Source: Hallella seregens ATCC 51272 (GTDB lineage: Bacteria > Bacteroidota > Bacteroidia > Bacteroidales > Bacteroidaceae). From it: a stretch of 64,000 nt of DNA. Where the stretch lies: assembly GCF_000518545.1 (NCBI RefSeq), contig NZ_JADU01000024.1, positions 1 to 64,000 of the forward strand, given 5' to 3'. The stretch's first letter is position 1; every line of letters begins with the position of its first letter. The notes beneath the pieces were generated by a model. It ran no database searches. It had not been told where the DNA came from and was given only the letters and a program-made list of their open reading frames with translations. Shown here piece after piece: positions 36,642 through 44,389 of this stretch. The position numbers and the translations under genes were made by a program.

Positions 36642-37463
36642 CTAAACAGAGGCCGGGGCGGCGAGACGGGTACTGAGGAAGCGGCGCACATACGCCACTG
36701 GCAACCCGCGGCGGCGGGCATAGTCGTGCAACTGATCGTCGCCAATCTGTCCCAGGTCAAAATACCGGGCTTGGGGGTGGGCAAACATCAGGCCCGACAC
36801 CGAGGCGTGGGGCTGCATCATGCCGGTCTCGGTGAGCTGTATGCCGATCTGCTTCATCCCGACCAAGTCGGAAAGAATGAAGTTGAGGCTCGTATCGGGC
36901 AACGAGGGATAACCCACAGCCGGGCGGATGCCCTGATAGCGTTCGGCCAGCAAATCGCTCATGGAGAGATTTTCGTCGGGTGCATAGCCCCAATACGTGC
37001 GGCGCACCTGCAGGTGCATCAGCTCGGCCGTGGCCTCAGCCAGCCGGTCGCAGAGCACCTGCGAGAGCAAGTGCAGGTACACATCGTCGCGATGAACTTT
37101 CTCCATACTAGGGTCTACGGTGGTGGCAAAGGCCCCTACCCGATCCTTGACACCCGAGGCAAGCGGCCGAACAAAATCGGCAAGGCACAAGTTGGACTGT
37201 CCCGCCACTGCTGGCCGCTGCTGTCGCAGCATGGGAATCCGCACGCTGCCAATCAGCAGGTCGTCGCCGTCGCTGTTGGCTTCCAGCACCTCGAACACGG
37301 CGTAGGTGTGGCAGAGTCCCTGCCAGCTGTCGAGCATCTGCCCGGCATCAGCCAGCAGAGCATCTTTCTCGGCCCCACCCAAGCCATTCATGCTCCAGGC
37401 ATGGAAAAAGTAAATCCAGTTGATATAGGGTCTCACCTCACTAATATCGTAGGTCAGTTTCAT
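36642..37463 (-). CDS. Stand-alone methionine synthase reactivation (AdoMet-binding) domain
   Basis: A 273-residue protein matching the C-terminal activation domain of cobalamin-dependent MetH, which binds S-adenosylmethionine to remethylate oxidised cob(II)alamin. The AdoMet-binding segment GIRPAVGYPSLPD is intact, followed by ETGMMQPHASVSGLMFAHP, the domain's terminal motif. The homocysteine, folate and cobalamin modules of MetH are absent, so it must act in trans on a separate synthase elsewhere. It lies 8 bases after dihydroorotase and 45 before the phosphoesterase, in one operon; the neighbours give no metabolic clue. Confidence 0.85.
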   Translation of the reverse strand: MKLTYDISEVRPYINWIYFFHAWSMNGLGGAEKDALLADAGQMLDSWQGLCHTYAVFEVLEANSDGDDLLIGSVRIPMLRQQRPAVAGQSNLCLADFVRPLASGVKDRVGAFATTVDPSMEKVHRDDVYLHLLSQVLCDRLAEATAELMHLQVRRTYWGYAPDENLSMSDLLAERYQGIRPAVGYPSLPDTSLNFILSDLVGMKQIGIQLTETGMMQPHASVSGLMFAHPQARYFDLGQIGDDQLHDYARRRGLPVAYVRRFLSTRLAAPASV

Positions 37464-37471
37464 GCTTGCAC

Positions 37472-38857
37472 CTATTTTTGTTTGCGTCCGGGCACTTCGT
37501 CTGCCTCCATTCTGAACCGCAGGGCCTCGCCCCGACTATCGGGTAAGAACCGGCCGCGGTCGTAAATCACACGCCCGTTGCAGAGCGTCTGTCTTACCTG
37601 CCAGTGATACCGCTGGCCCATGACGGGACTCCAGCCACACTTGCTCTGCACCATGTCGGGCGTTACCGTCCACGGCTCCCCGCGCTTCACGATGGCCACG
37701 TCGGCCTTGTAGCCCGGACGCAGGAACCCGCGGCCGCTCACACTGAACAGCCGTGCCGGGTGATGGCACATGAGTTCCACCAACCGCTCTATCGGGAGCA
37801 CGCCGGCATCGACCAGCTCGAGCATTGTAACAAGGGAGAACTGAATCATTGGCATGCCCGAGGCAGCCTGGGCGCAGCCTCCCTGCTTGTCGGCCGGCTC
37901 GTGTGGGGCATGGTCGGTGCCCACGGCAGTGATGCGCCCGTCGGTGAGTGCACGGCGCAATGCCTCGCGGTCGGCAGCGGTCTTCACCGAGGGGTTGCAC
38001 TTGATGAGGGCGCCCAGCCGGCGATAGTCGTCGTCGGCAAACCAGAGGTGGGCTATGACGGCCTCGCCCGTGATGGAGGGCAGCCGGCCGGCAGAATCAA
38101 TGGGGGTGAACAGGTCGAGCTCGCGTGCTGTGGTGACATGGGCAATGTGCAGCCGCGTGCCCAGTTCACGGGTCAGCTGCACAGCCAACGACGAACTGGC
38201 CATACAGGCTTCGGCCGACCGGATGAGGGGATGATGGCAGATATCGGGGTCGTCGCCATACCGGCGCTTGGCTTCGGCCATGTTCCGATTGATGAGGGCC
38301 GTGTCCTCGCAATGGGTCATCAAGGGAAGACCGAGCTCGGCGCAGGTGGCAAAGACGGTGCGCAGGGCGTCCAGCCGATCGACAAGCATGTTGCCCGTGG
38401 AGGCTCCCATGAAGAGTTTGATGCCGGGAATGCGAGTGGCGTCCAGCCGTGCAAAGAGCGGGACGTTGTCGCTGGTGGCTCCGAAGAAGAAGCCATAGTT
38501 CACATGGCTCTTCGTGGCGGCCAGCCGGTATTTCTCGTCGAGGGCTTCCAGCGTGACGGTCTGCGGCACGGTGTTGGGCATCTCCAGATAAGAGGTGACG
38601 CCGCCAAAGGCTGCGGCACGGCTCTCGCTCTCGATGTCGGCCTTGCGGGTGAGCCCGGGCTCGCGGAAATGCACGTGCTCGTCGATGATGCCGGGCAGGA
38701 CGAAGCACCCCGTGGCATCTACGCACTTGTCGTAGCTTCCACGGGGAGATGCTGTGCCTTCCAGGATGTCGAGGATGAGGTCGTCTTCTACGATGACGGT
38801 TCCCTCGAATGAGCGTCCCTCATTGACAATTCGTCCACCCTCAATGATTGTCTTCAT
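37472..38857 (-). CDS. pyrC: Dihydroorotase
   Basis: Cyclises carbamoyl aspartate to dihydroorotate, the third step of pyrimidine synthesis. The 461-residue amidohydrolase has the metal motif EHVHFREPG (H61, H63), a Lys in GIKLFMGASTGN that is probably carboxylated to bridge the metals, then THCEDTA, HIAHVTTARE and the essential Asp in GTDHAPHE. Dihydropyrimidinase and allantoinase share the fold; REPG and the downstream GMPMIQFSL favour dihydroorotase. It sits in an operon with the methionine synthase activation gene. Confidence 0.92.
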   Translation of the reverse strand: MKTIIEGGRIVNEGRSFEGTVIVEDDLILDILEGTASPRGSYDKCVDATGCFVLPGIIDEHVHFREPGLTRKADIESESRAAAFGGVTSYLEMPNTVPQTVTLEALDEKYRLAATKSHVNYGFFFGATSDNVPLFARLDATRIPGIKLFMGASTGNMLVDRLDALRTVFATCAELGLPLMTHCEDTALINRNMAEAKRRYGDDPDICHHPLIRSAEACMASSSLAVQLTRELGTRLHIAHVTTARELDLFTPIDSAGRLPSITGEAVIAHLWFADDDYRRLGALIKCNPSVKTAADREALRRALTDGRITAVGTDHAPHEPADKQGGCAQAASGMPMIQFSLVTMLELVDAGVLPIERLVELMCHHPARLFSVSGRGFLRPGYKADVAIVKRGEPWTVTPDMVQSKCGWSPVMGQRYHWQVRQTLCNGRVIYDRGRFLPDSRGEALRFRMEADEVPGRKQK

Positions 38858-38883
38858 ATGTCAGCCTTTGGTGAGTCGTTCGG

Positions 38884-39705
38884 TCATTCGGCTTGTGCGG
38901 GCATCGGCCCTGCGGTCTGCGGAGCCGGCTGTGGGGCTGCCATCTGGTTGGGCGTGGGGCCGTCCATAGGCGGCGCCACCGGCTGGCCGGCGGCATGGGG
39001 CGGCTCCTGCATGCCGTTCATGATGTTCTGGTTTTGCTGGGCGGTCTCGTAATATTCTTTCACCTGCGGGTCGTTCTTGAACTTGTCGGTGGCCTTGCTC
39101 ATGATGTCTTCTATCCAGGCATCGAGCATGGGAACCCGGTAGCGGCTCATGCAAGTATTGATGAACACGTAGGGCCCCAGCACGTTGTCGAAGTTCTCGG
39201 TAACGAATCCTGTCACCAGCTTGTCCATCTTCTGGTTGAGGCTTGCGTCCTCTGCGGCCAGCCGTGCATTCACAGCATTCATGTCGCGGCCGTTCATAAT
39301 GGCCTGGTCATGCTTGTGTACAAGATCCATGCTCTGGTTCATGAGCTGGGTGAATTTCTCGCGGAAGGCCGAGAGTTTGTCGTTGAGCGGCGTACCCGTC
39401 ACGCTCTCCTGCGTGTTGTCTATCTTCACCACGATATCGCCGCTTTCCAGCACTACGGGCAGTCCTGTGTTGTCGTCCATGAATATGTTGGCCACGCGCA
39501 CCGAGTCGATGGAGCCCTGAAAGTGGAACTGGCCGTGCACCACGTCGCAGGAATCCAGACTCTTGAGCGCCGTATCTTTGTACACCTTTAGGTAGAGCTT
39601 CTGGCCGTCGAGTGTCGAGACATTGGACGAACCTGTGATGCTGAACGTATTGGCGCACGAAGTGAGGCTCAGAATACCGATGACTGCGTATAAAACTTTA
39701 TTCAT
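38884..39705 (-). CDS. DUF4369-type lipoprotein with a Pro/Ala-rich tail
   Basis: A 273-residue lipoprotein: the start MNKVLYAVIGILSLTSC places a lipobox Cys at residue 17. An N-terminal beta domain (about 20-100) with QKLYLKVYKDTALKSLDSC and FHFQGSIDSVRVANIF is typical of DUF4369 proteins, often found fused to thioredoxin domains. Here the thioredoxin part is absent, replaced by an alpha-helical region and a C-terminal tail rich in Pro, Ala, Gln and Met (about 230-273). The ATG at 39705 gives the signal peptide. It is the first gene of the operon that runs to plsC. Confidence 0.75.
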   Translation of the reverse strand: MNKVLYAVIGILSLTSCANTFSITGSSNVSTLDGQKLYLKVYKDTALKSLDSCDVVHGQFHFQGSIDSVRVANIFMDDNTGLPVVLESGDIVVKIDNTQESVTGTPLNDKLSAFREKFTQLMNQSMDLVHKHDQAIMNGRDMNAVNARLAAEDASLNQKMDKLVTGFVTENFDNVLGPYVFINTCMSRYRVPMLDAWIEDIMSKATDKFKNDPQVKEYYETAQQNQNIMNGMQEPPHAAGQPVAPPMDGPTPNQMAAPQPAPQTAGPMPAQAE

Positions 39706-39728
39706 AAACGTTGCTTGTTCGAGTAGCA

Positions 39729-39736
39729 CAAAGATA
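39729..39736 (-). promoter_or_regulatory. Promoter -7 element of the five-gene operon ending in plsC
   Basis: TATCTTTG on the minus strand, 23 bases before the lipoprotein ATG at 39705. Close gene spacing (26, 8, 45 and -4 bases) suggests that it drives the lipoprotein, pyrC, the MetH activation gene, the phosphoesterase and plsC. Confidence 0.55.
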
Positions 39737-39787
39737 ATGTGTATTTGCGAAGCGGAAAAGAAAATTCATTCAATTTAAAGTTCTCGC

Positions 39788-40204
39788 CTACTCTTTTAGT
39801 TTTTTTTTGGATAGTTCGTGGTCGAGCCGGTGCACGGTGTAGACCTCCAACGCAGCAGCAATGAGCAGCAGGACAACCCACTTGTTGTACACCAGGTTCA
39901 CATAATCTACCATGCTCGAAAACAGCGGACGGAAGAATCCCCACGCACTGTCGGCCATCAGGATGCCAGAAAATATAAAAAGGAGGTCGGCCAGTCCCTG
40001 GATGCGCTTCAGCCGCCGAATGGTGACGTCGCGCCCTTCATAGCTCTGTGCAATCTGCATCAGCGCAAACAGCAGGGCGCCCAGCAGGAACACCCAGCAC
40101 ATCACCGGCTGCTGCCACATCAGCGCAAAGCCGCCGGCACCCACTACCATCAACGTGCCCCCCGTCAGGAAGAGCACGCTCTGGAACTTACTTAATTGCT
40201 TCAT
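39788..40204 (-). CDS. Small four-helix membrane protein of unknown function
   Basis: A 138-residue protein with four hydrophobic segments, for example FLTGGTLMVVGAGGFALMW and CWVFLLGALLFALMQIA, with a charged loop (EGRDVTIRRLKRIQG) and a basic C-terminus. No motif was recognised. The ATG at 40204 lies inside the end of the FtsB-like gene (17-base overlap), so it is probably cotranslated. Conservation with the divisome gene may point to an envelope role, which is only positional inference. Confidence 0.65.
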   Translation of the reverse strand: MKQLSKFQSVLFLTGGTLMVVGAGGFALMWQQPVMCWVFLLGALLFALMQIAQSYEGRDVTIRRLKRIQGLADLLFIFSGILMADSAWGFFRPLFSSMVDYVNLVYNKWVVLLLIAAALEVYTVHRLDHELSKKKLKE

Positions 40205-40547
40205 TACTTTCGATAGGTTGGTTCTGGTCTTCGCCCGCCGGCTGCACATCGGTGCTCAGCACGTAAATATCCTCGTCGTCGGCCTTCATGAAATAGCGTT
40301 CGCGGGCTATCCTTTCTATGGCCTTGGGCGTGCGCCTGAGCTCGCGCAAAGCGTTGGTGGCCTGCTCGTTCTGTACATTGTACTTCTTGATTTCATCTTT
40401 CAACTGGCTGATTTGAAGGTCATATTGTATGCGGCGGAGAAAGCTGTTGTCGTCTATAAAACCCACAACGGCCACTCCGACAACCACTGTAATCAGATAC
40501 TTGTAGCGTGCCAGAATGTTCCAGACGAAGCCCAGTTTGCTGCTCAT
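40188..40547 (-). CDS. FtsB/DivIC-family septum formation protein
   Basis: A 119-residue single-pass membrane protein. A short cytoplasmic start, one transmembrane helix (YLITVVVGVAVVGFI) and then a periplasmic coiled coil (QYDLQISQLKDEIKKYN to ALRELR) followed by the family end segment IERIARERYFMKADDEDIYV. This layout is that of FtsB, DivIC or FtsL, which form the trimeric complex that activates septal peptidoglycan synthesis. The ATG at 40547 gives the shortest frame with a normal N-terminus. The downstream gene overlaps by 17 bases. Confidence 0.85.
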   Translation of the reverse strand: MSSKLGFVWNILARYKYLITVVVGVAVVGFIDDNSFLRRIQYDLQISQLKDEIKKYNVQNEQATNALRELRRTPKAIERIARERYFMKADDEDIYVLSTDVQPAGEDQNQPIESNEAIK

Positions 40548-40570
40548 AATTCTTTCTCTATAAACGTTTG

Positions 40571-40601
40571 CAAAGATAATGCAAATCAAGGAAAAAGCAA
40601 A
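40571..40601 (-). promoter_or_regulatory. Promoter of the FtsB-like operon
   Basis: On the minus strand TTTG (40598-40601), 19 bases and TATCTTTG (40571-40578), a near-consensus promoter 23 bases before the ATG. Confidence 0.75.
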
Positions 40602-40619
40602 AGAAAACACATTTTTTGT

Positions 40620-40650
40620 TTTGCCTTTCTCCCAATTTGCACTAACTTTG
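40620..40650 (+). promoter_or_regulatory. dnaX promoter
   Basis: TTTG (40620-40623), 19 bases and TAACTTTG (40643-40650), a consensus promoter 25 bases before the ATG. The -33 elements of this and the divergent FtsB-operon promoter are only 18 bases apart. Confidence 0.78.
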
Positions 40651-40675
40651 CAACGCCAAACAACAGCACAGCATT

Positions 40676-42526
40676 ATGGACAACTATATCGTATCGGCCA
40701 GAAAATACCGCCCGATGACGTTCAGCTCGGTGGTGGGGCAGGAAGCCCTCACCACCACGCTCAAGAATGCCGTCAGGAGTGGCAAGCTGGCCCATGCCTA
40801 CCTCTTCTGTGGACCGCGCGGCGTGGGCAAGACGACGTGTGCACGTATCTTTGCCAAGACCATCAACTGCGAGCATCCCACACCCGATGGCGAGGCCTGC
40901 GACACGTGCGAGAGCTGCCGGTCGTTCAACGAGGGCCGCTCAATGAACATCTTCGAGCTCGATGCGGCCAGCAACAACTCCGTGGAAAACATCAAGACCC
41001 TCATGGATCAGACGCTCATCCCACCACAGACGGGCCGTTACAAGGTGTTCATCATCGACGAGGTGCACATGCTCTCCACGGCCGCCTTCAACGCCTTTCT
41101 CAAGACGCTGGAGGAGCCGCCGCACCATGTCATCTTCGTGTTGGCCACCACCGAGAAGCACAAGATTCTGCCCACCATCCTCTCACGGTGCCAGATTTAC
41201 GACTTCGAGCGCATGGCCGTGCCCGAGATTATCGGGCATCTGAAGATGGTAGCCGACAAGGAAGGCATCGGCTATGAGGAGGAGGCGCTGAGCGTCATCG
41301 CCGAGAAAGCCGACGGGGGCATGCGCGACGCCCTCTCCATTTTCGACCAGGTGGCGAGCTTCTGCCAAGGGAACATCACCTATCAAAAGGTGCTCGAAGA
41401 CCTCAACGTGCTCGATGCCGACAACTACTTCCGCATCATCGACCTGGCCTTGGCCAACCAAGTGAGCGACATCATGCTGTTACTCGACGGGCTTGTGGCC
41501 AAAGGCTTCGATGCCGGACACCTTGTAAACGGGCTGGCCTCGCACGTGCGCAACGTGCTCATGGCCCGCGATGCGCAGACGCTGCCCCTGCTCGAGGCGA
41601 GTCAGCCGCAACGACTGCGCTATCAGGAGCAGGCGAAGAAGTGCCCCATACCCTTTCTCTACAAGGCGCTAAGGATTCTCAACGAGTGCGACGTCAACTA
41701 CAGGCAGAGCAGCAACAAGCGTCTGCTGGCCGAACTGACGCTCATCCGCGTGGCCCAGATCACACAGCCCGAAGACGATGACGCCGCCGGAGCGGGGCGT
41801 TGCCCCAAGAGATTGAAAACCCTGTTCAAGAACATCAAGACCTCCCAACCCATAACGGCATCGCAGGTGGCCGGGGATGGGACGACCACGCAACCGGCGG
41901 CTCTGGTACAGAGCCGCCCGGAAACTTCTTCCCCCACCCTCTCCTCGCCTGGCCATGCAGCCGATGACAAACCGGCAGCCAGCCCCATCACGCCGCCCGC
42001 CGCACCGGGCACACCGACCGACAAGCCCGCGCCGATAGGCCCACGCATCAAACTGCGCAACATCGGCATGACTTTCAACGACCTCCGCCGCGGCCCGGAG
42101 CAGCCCGATTATGCGGTTGCCAAGACCGAAGAGGCCTCTCCCGCCCCCACGCCGGACGAAGCCCGCAGGTTCACCGAGGCCGAGTTGGGCATGCAATGGA
42201 CCCTGATGTGCAACCGCATGCCACAGCAACTGGTGGGACTGGCGGCCCGGCTGAAGAACCTCACACCCCACATTGCCGACTATCCCAACATAGAAGTGGT
42301 GCTCGACAATGAGATTCTATTGGGACAAATCAACGAGATAAAAGGCAGCATCCGCGCCACCATGCGCAAGACGCTGGGCAATGCCGACATCGACCTCACG
42401 CTGAGACTGGCCGATCCCGGCGACATGCGCCGCGTGTTTACCAAGCGCGAACTCTTCGACGAACTGCGCCAGCGCAACCCCGCCATCGAAAAACTGCGCG
42501 AGCATTTGGGGCTGGAACTGGCCTGA
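40676..42526 (+). CDS. dnaX: DNA polymerase III subunit gamma/tau DnaX
   Basis: The clamp-loader ATPase that places the sliding clamp and bridges the replicative polymerase. The 616-residue protein has the AAA+ part with Walker A GPRGVGKTT, four zinc-binding Cys (INCEHPTPDGEACDTCESC), the DEVHML box and the SRC motif (LSRCQIYDFE), the DnaX domain III (about 225-360), a disordered Pro/Thr-rich linker (about 400-470) and a C-terminal tau-like region. The linker is low-complexity, as usual. No strong programmed-frameshift site was checked, so whether a short gamma form is made is unknown. Confidence 0.96.
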   Translation: MDNYIVSARKYRPMTFSSVVGQEALTTTLKNAVRSGKLAHAYLFCGPRGVGKTTCARIFAKTINCEHPTPDGEACDTCESCRSFNEGRSMNIFELDAASNNSVENIKTLMDQTLIPPQTGRYKVFIIDEVHMLSTAAFNAFLKTLEEPPHHVIFVLATTEKHKILPTILSRCQIYDFERMAVPEIIGHLKMVADKEGIGYEEEALSVIAEKADGGMRDALSIFDQVASFCQGNITYQKVLEDLNVLDADNYFRIIDLALANQVSDIMLLLDGLVAKGFDAGHLVNGLASHVRNVLMARDAQTLPLLEASQPQRLRYQEQAKKCPIPFLYKALRILNECDVNYRQSSNKRLLAELTLIRVAQITQPEDDDAAGAGRCPKRLKTLFKNIKTSQPITASQVAGDGTTTQPAALVQSRPETSSPTLSSPGHAADDKPAASPITPPAAPGTPTDKPAPIGPRIKLRNIGMTFNDLRRGPEQPDYAVAKTEEASPAPTPDEARRFTEAELGMQWTLMCNRMPQQLVGLAARLKNLTPHIADYPNIEVVLDNEILLGQINEIKGSIRATMRKTLGNADIDLTLRLADPGDMRRVFTKRELFDELRQRNPAIEKLREHLGLELA

Positions 42527-42820
42527 ACACCGCCCCCTCCACATTGCACCCTCCCTTGGCCCATTGTTGCCAAGGCTTCTTTCATTCAGCCGCAACCGCC
42601 TGGCAAAACCCTCATTACATCTTGAACCAACATCCACAACGGCCTGAACGTTCAATCTTTACGCCGCAAACGTCTGGCGAAAACGCCACAAACGCTGGCC
42701 GATTACGGCGTGTTCGCTCCGCCCTTACGCCACTTTCGCAGGGCCATGAAACGTCGAAGCCTCCCCGGTCTGGTCGGGGAGGCTTCGTCATTCAATTTGT
42801 CCCGTGGCGCGGGAGCCCGT
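42527..42820. other. Intergenic stretch with GC-rich repeats and a hairpin
   Basis: These 294 bases between convergent dnaX and asnA hold no gene. They contain ACGCCGCAAACGTCTGGCGA, GAAAACGCCACAAACGCTGG and GATTACGGCGTGTTCGC, motifs of the same theme as in the 14 kb and 57 kb spacers, and a strong hairpin at 42756-42786. Confidence 0.6.
42756..42786. terminator. Hairpin between dnaX and asnA, probable terminator
   Basis: A perfect 12-bp stem (GAAGCCTCCCCG paired with CGGGGAGGCTTC), loop GTCTGGT. T-runs are weak on both sides, so it may serve both convergent genes by a Rho-like or processing route. Confidence 0.6.
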
Positions 42821-43858
42821 TCAGATGAGCGGCATGCCCCATGCCTCGCACTCCTTGTACATCTCGTCGGGCCAGATACTGGCCTGAATCTCGCCGATGT
42901 GGGCCTTGTGCAACATGAGCATGCACAGGCGGCTCTGCCCGATACCGCCGCCGATGCTCTGCGGCAGCTTGCCCTCGAGCAGGCGGCGATGGAAGTAGAG
43001 CTGCCCACGCTCCTCCTTTCCCTCGGCCTGCAGCTGGCGCAGCAATGCCTCCCGATCCACGCGGATGCCCATGGAGCTCAGCTCAACTGAGCGGCCCAGC
43101 ACGGGATACCAAATGAGTATGTCGCCGTTGAGCCCTTGCCGTCCGTTCTCGGCCACAGTCGACCAATCGTCGTAGTCGGGGGCGCGGCCGTCGTGTTTCT
43201 TTCCGTCAGACAGCTTGCTGCCGATGCCTTCAACGAACACTGCGCCGTATTTCTTGCAGATGGCATCCTCACGTTCCTTGGGGCTCAGGCCGGGATACAT
43301 GTCCAGCAGCTCCTGACTATGGATGAAATGGATGTCCGCGGGCAGGAAAGGCTTGAGCTGAGGATAGATTTCACAGGTCATGAACTCCGTGCGCAGGATG
43401 GCGGCATAGATGCGCCGCACCACGTCTTGCAAGTGTCCGAGGGTGCGCTGTTCGCCCGTGATAACGGCCTCCCAGTCCCACTGATCCACATAGAGTGAGT
43501 GCAGATTGTCGAGCTCTTCATCGGCTCGTATGGCATTCATGTCAGTGTAAATGCCATATCCCGGCTCTATCTCGTATTCGGCAAGAGTCAGCCGTTTCCA
43601 CTTGGCCAGCGAGTGCACCACTTCGGCTCTGGCATCGCCCAAATCCTTGATGGGGAAAGTCACCGGACGCTCCACGCCGTTCAGATCGTCGTTGATGCCC
43701 AGTCCCTGCAGCACAAAGAGCGGGGCCGTGACACGACGGAGCCGAAGCTCGGTGGAGAGGTTCTGCTGGAAGAATTCCTTTATTTGCTTGATGCCCTGCT
43801 CCGTCTGGCGCATGTCGAGCAATGCTTTATAGTCTTTCGGTTTAATCAGTTGACTCAT
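42821..43858 (-). CDS. asnA: Aspartate-ammonia ligase AsnA
   Basis: Makes asparagine from aspartate and ammonia with ATP to AMP cleavage. The 345-residue protein has a class II tRNA-synthetase-like fold, with PLFVLQGLGINDDLNGVERP at the N-terminus, HSLAKWKR, LYVDQWDWE and GIGQSRLCMLML near the end, all typical. It is free-ammonia dependent, unlike AsnB. The promoter is 37 bases upstream; it is followed by a hairpin and is monocistronic. Confidence 0.96.
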   Translation of the reverse strand: MSQLIKPKDYKALLDMRQTEQGIKQIKEFFQQNLSTELRLRRVTAPLFVLQGLGINDDLNGVERPVTFPIKDLGDARAEVVHSLAKWKRLTLAEYEIEPGYGIYTDMNAIRADEELDNLHSLYVDQWDWEAVITGEQRTLGHLQDVVRRIYAAILRTEFMTCEIYPQLKPFLPADIHFIHSQELLDMYPGLSPKEREDAICKKYGAVFVEGIGSKLSDGKKHDGRAPDYDDWSTVAENGRQGLNGDILIWYPVLGRSVELSSMGIRVDREALLRQLQAEGKEERGQLYFHRRLLEGKLPQSIGGGIGQSRLCMLMLHKAHIGEIQASIWPDEMYKECEAWGMPLI

Positions 43859-43895
43859 ATTCTGCGTGGTTTGCGTGTAATTTATCTTGTGAGTG

Positions 43896-43925
43896 CAAAG
43901 TTAACGATTAATTATTAAACTGCAA
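43896..43925 (-). promoter_or_regulatory. asnA promoter
   Basis: On the minus strand TTG (43923-43925), 19 bases and TAACTTTG (43896-43903). Confidence 0.7.
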
Positions 43926-44062
43926 GCGTTTCCTCTTAAACATTTCACAAAATGACAGAAAAACGTTGTTTTTCTGTGCTTAATGCTTTCTTCAGAGATT
44001 AAATTGTGTGCTGCCGCCATTATATATCATATAGAAAGCGATTTCTTTTTTTCGGTTTTCAT

Positions 44063-44093
44063 TTTGCTGTTTCCTAAAAAATACTTACTTTTG
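44063..44093 (+). promoter_or_regulatory. tRNA-Arg promoter
   Basis: TTTG (44063-44066), 19 bases and TACTTTTG (44086-44093), 17 bases before the tRNA 5' end. Confidence 0.78.
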
Positions 44094-44110
44094 CACCCGA
44101 ATGATACCAT

Positions 44111-44184
44111 GGCCCCGTAGCTCAGTTGAATAGAGCATCAGATTCCGGTTCTGAGTGTCGTGGGTTTGAGTCCCGCCGGGGTCA
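44111..44184 (+). tRNA. tRNA-Arg (anticodon CCG)
   Basis: A 74-base cloverleaf. The acceptor stem GGCCCCG pairs with CGGGGTC (one G-U), discriminator A; the anticodon arm TCAGA-TTCCGGT-TCTGA carries CCG in the loop; the T-arm reads CGTGGGTTTGAGTCCCGCC-like. CCA is not encoded. It reads CGG Arg codons. A promoter precedes it and an intrinsic terminator follows, so it is a separate transcription unit. Confidence 0.93.
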
Positions 44185-44197
44185 CTCATTAAACCAA

Positions 44198-44236
44198 GCG
44201 GAAAGCCTTTTTACAAAGGATTTCCGCCTTTTTTAT
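44198..44236 (+). terminator. Terminator after tRNA-Arg
   Basis: Stem GCGGAAA/TTTCCGC (extended internally by CCTTTT/AAAGG-like pairs) followed by CTTTTTTATG. It begins 14 bases after the tRNA. Confidence 0.82.
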
Positions 44237-44319
44237 GCTCACGGGAAAGCCGAAAAAGAAATGCAAATTATATTCCAAACATTACATTCCGCTCAGAAAT
44301 CCAGAAAAGACAACCATAC

Positions 44320-44374
44320 AAAAAGCGGGAACTGAGGCCTGTCTTTGATGACCTCAGCTCCCGCCAAATTTATG
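44320..44374 (-). terminator. ppdK terminator
   Basis: On the minus strand GCGGGAGCTGAGG pairs with CCTCAGTTCCCGC with one G-T pair, and five T follow. It begins 16 bases after the ppdK stop. Confidence 0.85.
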
Positions 44375-44389
44375 ACAGAGAGTTTTTCC

